Shown: positions 1 through 7,009, counted from the stretch's first letter. The stretch: 10,116 nt of DNA from Chitinophagaceae bacterium (GCA_947461495.1 CANHLV010000037.1:1-10116), one strand, 5' to 3'. A program made the numbers and translations. Notes: generated by a model from the sequence alone, not told the origin.

Positions 1-250
1 TAATATAAGGAATCAAATTTTTTAAAGGGGATTTGCCTGCTACAGTAAATGAAATGGTTACCGCCGGATTAAAATGCGCACCGGAAATACTTCCGAACGC
101 GTATATTAAAGTCATAACGGTTAATCCAAATGTTATCGCTATTCCAACATGCCCTATCGCACCTTCTGTTTGTTGATTAATGATGATGGCTCCCGTACCG
201 CAAAATATTAATATAAAAGTTCCTAATAATTCTGTAATATAAACTCGCAT
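1..250 (-). CDS. MIP-family aquaporin / aquaglyceroporin, C-terminal part outside the window
   Basis: Only the first 83 codons are visible, starting from ATG at 250-248. The protein opens with a membrane helix (about residues 5-24, TELLGTFILIFCGTGA), has a second hydrophobic stretch at about 34-52, and carries SGAHFNPAVT with the first NPA box at residues 61-63. This is the signature of the major intrinsic protein family of inner-membrane water and solute channels. The start lies 10 bases after the arsM stop, so it should be the third gene of the ars operon. Family knowledge: aquaporins such as AqpS of Sinorhizobium occur in ars operons and pass neutral arsenic species. By inference this channel moves arsenite or methylated arsenicals. 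The second NPA box and the selectivity filter are off the window, so water and glycerol channels cannot be told apart. Confidence 0.9.
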   Translation of the reverse strand, partial: MRVYITELLGTFILIFCGTGAIIINQQTEGAIGHVGIAITFGLTVMTLIYAFGSISGAHFNPAVTISFTVAGKSPLKNLIPYI

Positions 251-260
251 AGATATTAAT

Positions 261-1103
261 TTAGCAACATCCTGATCCTGGTTCACATTTACTTTTTAAA
301 GGCTTTGACGCAAATACGGTAATGGAATAAATCCCGGTCTCGGCATTTGTATAATTATGGAATTCAACTTCATTCAGATATTTCAATAAAATGTCATCAG
401 GTATTTGTATCGCTTTTTCCTTTTGTATTGTTATGTTTTCAAAGCCATTAGCATAAATTAATTCCAAATAGACTTCCTTTTGAATGGCTCCTGATACACA
501 ACCTGCATACATTTCAGCATCTTTTTTCAATCCATCGGGTAGGTTTCCTGAAAGTACAACATCGCTGATGCTAAAATGACCTCCGGGCTTTAACACCCTG
601 AATATCTCTTTAAAAACACCATCTTTATTAGGCACAAGATTCAACACACAGTTACTGACCACTACATCTGCAATATTTGATGTTAAGGGCATTTTTTCAA
701 TATCTCCCTGTCTGAATTCTACATTGTTATACCCTCTTATTTCAGTATTATTTCTTGCTTTTTCAATCATGGCCGGAGTAAAATCAATTCCAATCACCTT
801 ACCCGAATCCCCTGTTTCATGTCTGGCTATAAAACAATCATTACCCGCGCCACTTCCAAGGTCAATAACCACATCTCCTGTTTTGATTTTTGCAAACTGT
901 GTGGGCAAACCACAACCCAAACCAAGGTCAGCTTCAGCCGCATATCCTTTTAAATGGGTATAATCTTCAGACATGATATTATATACTTCTGTGGAACAGC
1001 CTCCTGCACCACAGCAAGAAGACATGTTGGTTTCTTTATCCTGCATGGCAATTTCAGCATACTTAGTTCTTACCATGTCTTTTAATTGCTGATCTGTATA
1101 CAT
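261..1103 (-). CDS. arsM: Arsenite S-adenosylmethionine methyltransferase ArsM
   Basis: A 280-residue cytosolic methyltransferase that should transfer methyl groups from S-adenosylmethionine to As(III), giving methylated and eventually volatile arsenicals. The SAM-binding Rossmann fold is clear: motif I VIDLGSGAGND (79-89), the acidic end of strand 2 at GIDFTPAMIEKA (105-116), GDIEKMP (133-139), and LKPGGHFSISD (171-181). Arsenic-binding cysteines of the family are present in GLGCGLP (C64) and AGCVSGA (C202). There is an N-terminal CC pair (30-31) with C36, and C-terminal C273, C279 and C280. The third ligand of the three-cysteine ArsM type appears to be absent: the matching segment reads GIYSITVFASKP. 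The gene starts 13 bases after the arsR stop and ends 10 bases before the aquaporin start, so it is the middle gene of an arsR-controlled operon. Function is very likely from motifs and context; the end product is not shown. Confidence 0.95.
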   Translation of the reverse strand: MYTDQQLKDMVRTKYAEIAMQDKETNMSSCCGAGGCSTEVYNIMSEDYTHLKGYAAEADLGLGCGLPTQFAKIKTGDVVIDLGSGAGNDCFIARHETGDSGKVIGIDFTPAMIEKARNNTEIRGYNNVEFRQGDIEKMPLTSNIADVVVSNCVLNLVPNKDGVFKEIFRVLKPGGHFSISDVVLSGNLPDGLKKDAEMYAGCVSGAIQKEVYLELIYANGFENITIQKEKAIQIPDDILLKYLNEVEFHNYTNAETGIYSITVFASKPLKSKCEPGSGCC

Positions 1104-1116
1104 AATAGTTGATTTT

Positions 1117-1452
1117 TTAAAGACAACATTTTTCTTTAGTCATCACTGGTTTATTAAAAAAATCAAAGAACAAAGATTTGGCTTTCATCCATTCTTTTTC
1201 ATCAATACAATAACAAATCGATACCCCATCAATATTTCCTTTAATCAAACCCGATAATTTTAACGCTTTCAAATGCTGAGAAACTGTACTTTGTGATAAA
1301 GGCAATTCATCAACAATATCTCCGCAAATACATGTTTTCTTTTTAAGTAAAAGATTAAGAATGGCGATTCTAGCCGGATGTGACAATGCTTTGGCATAGT
1401 CGGAAATGGCTTTATCCTTGGTTTTGTATGATGATATCTTACTAGCTCCCAT
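1117..1452 (-). CDS. arsR: ArsR/SmtB-family arsenic-responsive repressor
   Basis: A 111-residue winged-helix repressor that should bind DNA as a dimer and release it on binding As(III). Counting from the start chosen here, AKALSHPARIAILNLLL (20-36) is the typical ArsR lead-in. KTCICGDI carries C41 and C43 at the usual metal-site position, and LSQSTVSQHLKALKLSGLI (52-70) is the recognition helix region. C80 and C82 (CYC) and a terminal CC pair (109-110) could add thiol ligands. The frame is also open from an upstream ATG at 1488. That start would add a hydrophobic MIFKILIVILRY, unlike the family, and would place a palindromic operator inside the gene. The MGASK start at 1452 matches the usual Bacteroidota form, so I prefer it. 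First gene of the arsR-arsM-aquaporin operon; probably autoregulated. Confidence 0.93.
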   Translation of the reverse strand: MGASKISSYKTKDKAISDYAKALSHPARIAILNLLLKKKTCICGDIVDELPLSQSTVSQHLKALKLSGLIKGNIDGVSICYCIDEKEWMKAKSLFFDFFNKPVMTKEKCCL

Positions 1453-1454
1453 AT

Positions 1455-1470
1455 ATCGCAATATTACGAT
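1455..1470. promoter_or_regulatory. Probable ArsR operator
   Basis: A 16-base near-palindrome, ATCGCAATATTACGAT, matches its own reverse complement at 14 of 16 positions and ends 2 bases before the preferred arsR start codon. ArsR/SmtB repressors bind short AT-centred palindromes over their own promoter or start. Assignment rests on symmetry and position; no footprint is known. If right, it controls the arsR-arsM-aquaporin operon. Confidence 0.5.
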
Positions 1471-1600
1471 TAATATTTTAAAAATCATTGCAGATTTTAA
1501 AATATTTCTTAAAATATTTGGATTTGTTACTTCTTTTTTTATGAAAATAAAAAAGCTGTTTTTACTATGAATTCCTAAATAAATTTTGTTTTTTTAAGGA

Positions 1601-1630
1601 ATAATATAATGATGGCAATCATTGTATTAT
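1601..1630. repeat. 13-base inverted repeat, candidate operator
   Basis: The arms ATAATATAATGAT (1601-1613) and ATCATTGTATTAT (1618-1630) pair over 13 positions with one mismatch (G·T), around the spacer GGCA. No T-run follows on either strand, so it does not look like a terminator. It lies between two divergent genes and its right arm overlaps a promoter-like ATACTTTG (1629-1636) in front of the secreted-protein gene, which suits a protein-binding site. Confidence 0.45.
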
Positions 1631-1636
1631 ACTTTG
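1629..1636 (+). promoter_or_regulatory. Possible Bacteroidota -7 box for the secreted-protein gene
   Basis: ATACTTTG matches TAnnTTTG in the TTTG half only. It ends 15 bases before the ATG at 1652, close to the spacing of the perfect boxes before ligA (16), the amidohydrolase (16) and tetR (13). No clear -33 TTTG was found at the proper distance. Confidence 0.3.
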
Positions 1637-1651
1637 CTAAACCTTAACACT

Positions 1652-2503
1652 ATGAAACAGATCTTGATCATCTTGATGATGATCCCTTTTATTGGCAATT
1701 CTCAATGCATGACCTTAGACGGTAAAAATGCAAATTGCCCCACTTTACAAGATAGTATTGTTATTTACGAAAATGCAGTAAAAATCAGAGAGTTCTTTGA
1801 TAACAATCGAATTTATGTGAAAACAAGTAGCAGGAAAATCATTAATGATGATGATAAACGACAAATTTTTAATACAATAAAAGACGCAAGAATCAGTTTT
1901 GTTAAAATCAGAAATGAAAAATTATCTGGGGATCTTTCAAATCCAAATAAAAAAAATAATGCTAATGCTGACATCAATTTCAGCGATTATTACCATAGAA
2001 TAAATCAGTTTATGTTTTACCAACGTGAACTGGAAAATCAAATCATAAATAAAGAAATTCCCGTTCCAATTTATGATTGCAGGATTTGTCCTGTTCTGGT
2101 TGAAGAATACAAATGTATGGATTCAACAAGCCTTTATTTTGGTGACATTGTAAATATTCCGCTTTATATTCCTGTAATTATAAAACCGGTTTCATTGTTA
2201 ACTAAATCTGAAATGCAAATTCGTAAGGAAATCCTTAAAAATGAATATGGTATTGATGTTTCATTTGATCCTAAAATAGAGGAATTAGGTGTAAGTCGAG
2301 GACTTCCAGTATATTGTATGAATGGACTTGGATCTGGCAGTATTGTTGGATTTATGAAAAACGGCAGATTCAGTAAAATAAAAAAAGAAGAGTATAAGCA
2401 ATATTTAGTTCGAAAAGACGAACAACACTTGCTTGAGAATGACGAACAATTTAAAAACTGGTTGAAAATAAGATATGGCAGCTATTGTGATATTTTAAAA
2501 TAA
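1652..2503 (+). CDS. Secreted cysteine-containing protein of unknown function
   Basis: A 283-residue protein I do not recognise. MKQILIILMMIPFIGNSQC begins with a charged residue and a hydrophobic core, then a Bacteroidota-like SQ cleavage site, so export from the cytoplasm is likely. It has no convincing lipobox, although a cysteine (C19) follows the predicted cut. Seven cysteines are present (19, 29, 143, 146, 155, 222, 279), including YDCRICP (C143-x2-C146), which would fit disulfides or a metal site. A polar stretch rich in N and K covers about 96-110, and a charged segment, EEYKQYLVRKDEQHLLENDEQ, covers about 246-266. The frame is also open upstream to a TTG at 1622, but the ATG at 1652 gives a clean signal peptide. 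It is divergent from arsR and convergent with the amidohydrolase gene, 20 bases apart. A link to arsenic is not shown. Confidence 0.75.
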   Translation: MKQILIILMMIPFIGNSQCMTLDGKNANCPTLQDSIVIYENAVKIREFFDNNRIYVKTSSRKIINDDDKRQIFNTIKDARISFVKIRNEKLSGDLSNPNKKNNANADINFSDYYHRINQFMFYQRELENQIINKEIPVPIYDCRICPVLVEEYKCMDSTSLYFGDIVNIPLYIPVIIKPVSLLTKSEMQIRKEILKNEYGIDVSFDPKIEELGVSRGLPVYCMNGLGSGSIVGFMKNGRFSKIKKEEYKQYLVRKDEQHLLENDEQFKNWLKIRYGSYCDILK

Positions 2504-2514
2504 ATCGCTGATTT
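2502..2514. terminator. Weak stem-loop between convergent genes
   Basis: AAATC gct GATTT forms a 5-base stem overlapping the stop codon of the upstream gene, followed by GTCTTTAGTTT. It is the only hairpin in the 20-base gap between two convergent stop codons. It is AT-rich and weak, so termination here is a guess from position. Confidence 0.25.
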
Positions 2515-2523
2515 GTCTTTAGT

Positions 2524-4191
2524 TTAATAAACTCTTTCTCCATTGATAAAAGTCATTAGCACTTTAGTTTTTAGAATTTTTTGTGGATCGCAATTCATTA
2601 GGTCATTGTCTATCATGATAAAATCAGCTGATTTTCCCGGCTCTAAATTACCTTTTTCTTTTTCTTCAAATGCTGCTTTTGCGGCCCATATGGTCATACC
2701 ACGCATAGCCTGTTCTCTCGTTAATGCGTTTTCGGTTTGAAATCCGTTTTTAGGATATGCGTTGCCGTCTTGTCTGATTACTGCTGCATAAAATGTTTTG
2801 AACGGACTGATATACTCTACAGGGAAATCCGTACCTAATGGCATCCAGCCATTTTCTTGCAATAATTTTTGATACGCGTAGGCATTCTGGATTCTTTTCG
2901 AACCTAGTCTATCTCCCGCCCAATACATATCACTCGTAGCGTGCGTTGGTTGAACTGAAGGGATAATGCTGAATTGTTTAAAAAAATCAAAATCATTTTC
3001 ATTGACTACCTGCGCATGTTCAATTCTCCATCTCTTGTCGTTTACGCCTTTGAGATAGTTGGCATATGTTTTTAAAATAATTCTGTTTCCGCTGTCGCCA
3101 ATTGCATGAGTGCACATTTGAAAATCAGTGTTGATTAATTTCTGGGCAACTTCTTTGAAATGACTACCATCACTCAGTAAAAATCCTTTCCAATCTTTTT
3201 TATCAGTATAATCATCAAGCAAACAGGCGCCTCTTGAACCCAATGCTCCATCTGCATATAATTTAAAGCCGCCTACATGCAACCGGTCTGTTTTATAAGG
3301 ACCTTTTTTAATCCACCTTTCATAATAGTTGGTACTATCTGATAGCAAAGCAAAAATTTTCATTTTCAGTAAGCCTTGTCTTTGGACCTCATCAACCAAC
3401 TGAACCGTGTGTTCACTGATGCCGCAATCATGCACACCGGTAAGTCCTTGTTCAAAGCAATCATGTTGCAAACGAACAAAATACTGTTTTGCCAGAGAGT
3501 CTGAAATGGGTGGAATATTTTTTTCAATTAAGTCCATGGCATTGTCAATAAAAATGCCAGTTAACTTACCCTCTTTCAACTCAATGCTCCCTCCCCTGAT
3601 GGTTGTTTTTTCATTGATGCCAGCGATTTCAATAGCCTTCTGATTAGCAAGTGCCGCATGTCCATCAATCCTTTTTAAAAAAACTGGACGATCGGGAAAT
3701 AAACTGTCCAGTAGTTGCTTATTTGGAAAATCTTTTACGGCCCAGTCATTCTGGTCCCAGCCATGACCGTAAATCCAGGTTGCCGGAGCCGTTTTACTAT
3801 AGTCGATAATTTTTGTCAACACCTCGTCAAAAGAATTCGTGCCCATCAAATCACATTTCCAGCTGTCGGTGGCAAATCCTGTAAAATGGCAATGCGCATC
3901 AATGAAACCGGGAAATATGTATTGATTCTTGGCATCGATTGTACTGTCTGCTTCATACAATGCGTTGATGTATTCATTGGGTCCGGTTTCTACAATTTTA
4001 CCATCTTTGATAGCCATGGCATAAGTCTTATGAAAGCCACTATCAACCGTATAGATGATGCCATGATGAACAATTAGTGAAACTTTAGTTTTATGGCTGC
4101 ATGATGATATAGAAATAAATAAAGTAAAAAGTAAAAAGTAAAAAGTACCGCCCTGATACCTCGGGATAAAATTCTGCGACAATGGAAACAT
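2524..4191 (-). CDS. Lipoprotein amidohydrolase, YtcJ/NfdA-like (amidohydrolase_3 family)
   Basis: A 555-residue metal-dependent hydrolase expected to cut an amide or similar C-N bond; the substrate is unknown. After a hydrophobic segment (17-28), ISSC ends in C31, a likely lipidation site, so the enzyme should be membrane-anchored in the envelope. Metal-binding and catalytic motifs of the family appear in order: GFIDAHCHF (95-103; H100, H102), RIDGHAALAN (174-183), GGFKLYADGALGSRGA (307-322, K310), THAIGDSGN (361-369), EHAQ (391-394) and GTDFPVEY (453-460, D455). All key residues seem intact. Relatives include YtcJ and N-substituted formamide deformylase. The N-terminus is odd: MFPLSQNFIPRYQGG precedes the hydrophobic core with few positive charges, and the core is partly encoded by a 7-base tandem repeat. 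No other ATG is available upstream of the core. Divergent from ligA with its own -7 box. Confidence 0.9.
   Translation of the reverse strand: MFPLSQNFIPRYQGGTFYFLLFTLFISISSCSHKTKVSLIVHHGIIYTVDSGFHKTYAMAIKDGKIVETGPNEYINALYEADSTIDAKNQYIFPGFIDAHCHFTGFATDSWKCDLMGTNSFDEVLTKIIDYSKTAPATWIYGHGWDQNDWAVKDFPNKQLLDSLFPDRPVFLKRIDGHAALANQKAIEIAGINEKTTIRGGSIELKEGKLTGIFIDNAMDLIEKNIPPISDSLAKQYFVRLQHDCFEQGLTGVHDCGISEHTVQLVDEVQRQGLLKMKIFALLSDSTNYYERWIKKGPYKTDRLHVGGFKLYADGALGSRGACLLDDYTDKKDWKGFLLSDGSHFKEVAQKLINTDFQMCTHAIGDSGNRIILKTYANYLKGVNDKRWRIEHAQVVNENDFDFFKQFSIIPSVQPTHATSDMYWAGDRLGSKRIQNAYAYQKLLQENGWMPLGTDFPVEYISPFKTFYAAVIRQDGNAYPKNGFQTENALTREQAMRGMTIWAAKAAFEEKEKGNLEPGKSADFIMIDNDLMNCDPQKILKTKVLMTFINGERVY
4124..4147. 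repeat. 7-base tandem repeat (GTAAAAA) in a signal peptide
   Basis: Three full GTAAAAA units (4124-4130, 4131-4137, 4138-4144) plus GTA. On the coding (minus) strand this reads as TTTTTAC units and encodes F, Y, L and T residues of the lipoprotein's hydrophobic core. The unit length is not a multiple of three, so gain or loss of one copy would shift the reading frame of the amidohydrolase. Confidence 0.8.
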
Positions 4192-4207
4192 AGTATTTTT
4201 ATTTTTT

Positions 4208-4215
4208 CAAAAATA
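4208..4215 (-). promoter_or_regulatory. Bacteroidota -7 box for the amidohydrolase gene
   Basis: Reads TATTTTTG on the minus strand, a perfect TAnnTTTG, 16 bases before the start codon at 4191. No convincing -33 element at the usual spacing. It forms a divergent promoter pair with the box before ligA. Confidence 0.55.
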
Positions 4216-4239
4216 GTACAATTGCAGCGTTGGTATTTT

Positions 4240-4247
4240 TAACTTTG
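4240..4247 (+). promoter_or_regulatory. Bacteroidota -7 box for ligA
   Basis: TAACTTTG is a perfect TAnnTTTG match, 16 bases before the ligA ATG. A TTG at 4222-4224 could serve as the -33 element, though the spacing of 15 is short. It supports the ATG at 4264 with a very short leader. Confidence 0.6.
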
Positions 4248-4263
4248 AAGTAATTATTTCAAA

Positions 4264-6357
4264 ATGTACATAAAAGAACAAATTCTTGCACATCAACAAG
4301 CTACTCAGGAATGGCTAAGCGAAAAATCACCTGTTGAAATCACTTCTGAAAATATTGAAAAGCTTAGAGACGTCCTTCGTTTTCATGAACACAGATATTA
4401 TGTTGAAAATGACCCGCTGATCAGCGACTATGAATACGATATGCTCTATAAAAAACTTGAGCATTTTGAAAAATCCAACCCATCGCTGATTAGCAAAGAC
4501 TCACCTACACAACGTGTGGGCAAAGGATTGATAAAGGATTTTCCTAAAACACAACATTTGGTTCCGATGCTTTCATTGGAAAATTCATATAATGATGAAG
4601 ATTTAATCGATTGGGACCGAAAGGCAAAAGAGATGTCTGGACTTGAACTAATTGAATATTCCGTTGAACCCAAATTTGATGGCGCGAGTATTTCATTGAT
4701 CTATGAAAACAATTTGCTTATGCGTGGTGTAACTCGTGGCGACGGCGAAACGGGAGATGACATTACGCCTAATGTTCGCCAGATAAAATCAATCCCATTA
4801 TCTGCAGCATTCAGCAAACACAATATTCAGCAGATTGAAATTCGTGGTGAAATTCTGATGAATAAAAACAATTTCAAAAACTATAATGATGGCTTGATGG
4901 AAGAAGGTTTACCTCCATTGGCCAATCCAAGAAATGCAGCAGCCGGCTCATTGAGAATAAAAGATACTACTATAGTAAGCAAAAGAAATCTTGAAGGTTT
5001 TTTATATCATGTTAGTTTTATTGCCAAACAAAATGAAAACATAGCTGATGAAGTACATTCTCATTCGGATATGCTGAAACTATTATGGGAACTGGGATTC
5101 AGAAGTCCACAAAAAGAAATGAAAGTACTCAGTGGCATCGAAAAAGTTATTGCATTTGTGAATGATTTTGAGAAGCAACGAGATGATTTACCTTATGAAA
5201 TTGACGGAATGGTCATTAAAGTGAATAATCTTGAATTGCAAGACAAACTGGGAATGACATCACATCACCCAAGATGGGCTATTGCCTATAAATTCAAAGC
5301 ACGTCAGGCAACGAGTAAATTGTTATCCGTTGAATACCAGGTTGGTCGTACCGGTGCGGTTACTCCTGTTGCAAAAATTCAACCAGTACAAGTTGGTGGC
5401 GTAATGGTAAGTAGCATTTCCATCCATAATGAAGATTATATAAAAGAAAAAAACTTAAAAATTGGCGATCAGATTTTAATTGAAAGAAGTGGTGATGTGA
5501 TTCCTCAAATTGTTAAGTCGTTACTGGATCTAAGAAACGGTGATGAACTTGAAATCATTTTTCCAACTCATTGTCCGGTTTGTGATCACATACTTTTTAA
5601 AACTGAAGAAGAAGCTGTTTGGAGGTGTACAAACATCAACTGTAAAGCACAAGTTGTAGAACGCATGATCCATTTTGTGAGCAAAGATGCCATGGATATA
5701 AAAAGTTTTGGAGAAGCCAATGTTCGTAAGTTTTTTGAAATGGGACTTATAAAGTCGATTCCGGATATTTACGAATTTGATGTTGAAAAATTGTCAGGTA
5801 TTGAAGGCTTTGGTGCCAAGTCTATTTCGAATCTTAAATTAGCCATAGAAGCCAGTAAATTACAACCACTCCATAGAATTATTTATGCATTAGGGATTAG
5901 ATATGTAGGCGAAACCACAGCCAAAGCATTGGCACAAAGGGTAAATGATATTTTTGATTTTGAAAAAATGAGTGAAGATGAATTGAAGCAAATGGAAGAT
6001 GTGGGCGTTAAAGTAGCAAAAAGTATTTTTGACTTTTTTAAAGATTCTGAAAATATTTTGCTATTGAAAAAATTGGATGAGCTTGGTGTTAAAATGCGTC
6101 AAGAAAAGCAGGAAAGCAAAGAAGGAGCATTTTCAGGTCAAACTTTCTTATTTACAGGAACCTTAGCAAAATTAAAAAGAAGTGACGCAGAATCAATGGT
6201 TGAGGAAAAAGGAGGCAAAATACTCAGCGGTGTAAGCAGCAAATTAAATTTCCTGATTACAGGTGAAGATTCTGGCAGTAAGCTCGAAAAAGCTAAAAAA
6301 ATCGCAGGAATTAAAATACTCTCAGAGGAAGATTTTTTACAAATGTTGACTTTGTAA
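4264..6357 (+). CDS. ligA: NAD-dependent DNA ligase LigA
   Basis: A 697-residue ligase that seals nicks in duplex DNA using NAD+; essential for Okazaki fragment joining and repair. All domains are present in order. Domain Ia holds HEHRYYVENDPLISDYEYD (41-59). The adenylation domain has the active-site lysine in KFDG (K137), RGDGETGDD (158-166), IEIRGE (191-196) and DGMVIKV (314-320). The OB fold includes YQVGRTGAVTPVA (358-370). A four-cysteine zinc finger uses C437, C440, C455 and C460. Helix-hairpin-helix repeats cover about 470-600 (IEGFGAKS, MEDVGVK). A C-terminal BRCT domain runs from about 622 to 697. The N-terminus is about 20 residues longer than E. coli LigA; Bacteroidota ligases commonly have such an extension. 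The next methionine is M60, inside domain Ia, so this start is well fixed. No sign of damage. Confidence 0.98.
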   Translation: MYIKEQILAHQQATQEWLSEKSPVEITSENIEKLRDVLRFHEHRYYVENDPLISDYEYDMLYKKLEHFEKSNPSLISKDSPTQRVGKGLIKDFPKTQHLVPMLSLENSYNDEDLIDWDRKAKEMSGLELIEYSVEPKFDGASISLIYENNLLMRGVTRGDGETGDDITPNVRQIKSIPLSAAFSKHNIQQIEIRGEILMNKNNFKNYNDGLMEEGLPPLANPRNAAAGSLRIKDTTIVSKRNLEGFLYHVSFIAKQNENIADEVHSHSDMLKLLWELGFRSPQKEMKVLSGIEKVIAFVNDFEKQRDDLPYEIDGMVIKVNNLELQDKLGMTSHHPRWAIAYKFKARQATSKLLSVEYQVGRTGAVTPVAKIQPVQVGGVMVSSISIHNEDYIKEKNLKIGDQILIERSGDVIPQIVKSLLDLRNGDELEIIFPTHCPVCDHILFKTEEEAVWRCTNINCKAQVVERMIHFVSKDAMDIKSFGEANVRKFFEMGLIKSIPDIYEFDVEKLSGIEGFGAKSISNLKLAIEASKLQPLHRIIYALGIRYVGETTAKALAQRVNDIFDFEKMSEDELKQMEDVGVKVAKSIFDFFKDSENILLLKKLDELGVKMRQEKQESKEGAFSGQTFLFTGTLAKLKRSDAESMVEEKGGKILSGVSSKLNFLITGEDSGSKLEKAKKIAGIKILSEEDFLQMLTL

Positions 6358-6386
6358 TCTTTTTTATTTGTTATATTTATAGTTGA

Positions 6387-6408
6387 ACGCAGGTATTATT
6401 ATCTGTGT
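6387..6408 (+). other. Possible leader hairpin before the HNH gene
   Basis: ACGCAG (6387-6392) and CTGTGT (6403-6408) can form a 6-base stem with one G·U pair around a 10-base AT loop, so it pairs better as plus-strand RNA. A one-mismatch -7 box, TATAGTTG (6378-6385), precedes it, giving a leader of about 50-60 bases. Both calls are weak. Confidence 0.25.
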
Positions 6409-6445
6409 AAACCTAAACCAACTCTAACACTAAAAACAAAGTACG

Positions 6446-7009
6446 ATGATTAAAAAAATTCCAGGAGAAATTTGGAAACAAATGCAATTCTCAGGTTACA
6501 AGAACCTTAAAAAGAAGTATGCAGTATCAAATCATGGCCGTGCTGCTAGTTATGTTGAATCTGTTGCCAAAGACGGCAGATTGCTAACTGGTTCATTAAC
6601 ATCCGGCTATCGTACCCTTAATCTTCATGTTGAAAACGGAAACGGAACAATTTATTTTCACAGAGAGGTTGCCAAACTTTTTTGCAAAAAAGGATCACCT
6701 AAAGCAAAATATGTGATTCACCTAAATCATAAAAAAGCAGATAATACTGCTAAAAACCTGAAATGGGCAAATTTGGAAGAAGTTGGAATTCATCAACAGA
6801 AAAGCCCGGCAAAAATTGCTTATAAAAAACGTCAGGCTACCCGTACCGAAGGATTGAAACTTACCGTTACTCAGGTTAAAGCCATTAAAGACACTATCAA
6901 CAATCCCAAAAGAAAATTAACTTACAAACAATTGGCCACCAAATATAAAGTAAGTGAAATGACTTTATACCGTATCAAAAGCGGAGAAAACTGGAGCAAA
7001 GTAAAGTAA
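6446..7009 (+). CDS. NUMOD4 - HNH - helix-turn-helix protein, homing-endonuclease-like
   Basis: A 187-residue basic protein with three parts. GEIWKQMQFSGYKNLKKKYAVSNHGRAAS (7-35) fits the NUMOD4 DNA-binding motif. IYFHREVAKLF (69-79) with VIHLNHKKADNTAKNLKWANLEE (90-112) fits the HNH_3 nuclease core; H72, H92, N100 and N104 are in register, but the family's usual NH pair reads I91-H92 and the following DG reads NH. The tail, LTVTQVKAIKDTI...LTYKQLATKYKVSEMTLYRIKSGENWSKVK, is a resolvase-like helix-turn-helix of the kind found at the end of phage and intron HNH enzymes. It stands alone between ligA and a DUF2461 gene, with no intron or phage genes, and ends in a strong terminator. Similar stand-alone genes seem common in Bacteroidota (recollection, not checked). 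It may be an active free-standing endonuclease or a domesticated DNA-binding protein. Confidence 0.85.
   Translation: MIKKIPGEIWKQMQFSGYKNLKKKYAVSNHGRAASYVESVAKDGRLLTGSLTSGYRTLNLHVENGNGTIYFHREVAKLFCKKGSPKAKYVIHLNHKKADNTAKNLKWANLEEVGIHQQKSPAKIAYKKRQATRTEGLKLTVTQVKAIKDTINNPKRKLTYKQLATKYKVSEMTLYRIKSGENWSKVK

Noticed and set aside
1497..1519. Direct repeat TTAAAATATTT, twice at 12-base spacing
   Set aside because: Low-complexity AT sequence upstream of arsR; not distinctive enough to call an operator.
1533..1555. AT-only hairpin CTTTTTTTAT / ATAAAAAAG
   Set aside because: Such pairing is expected by chance in homopolymer-rich DNA and would be unstable. No gene end lies beside it.
3407..4077. 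Open plus-strand frames opposite the amidohydrolase gene
   Set aside because: They lie wholly within a well-supported gene on the other strand and have no recognisable domains.
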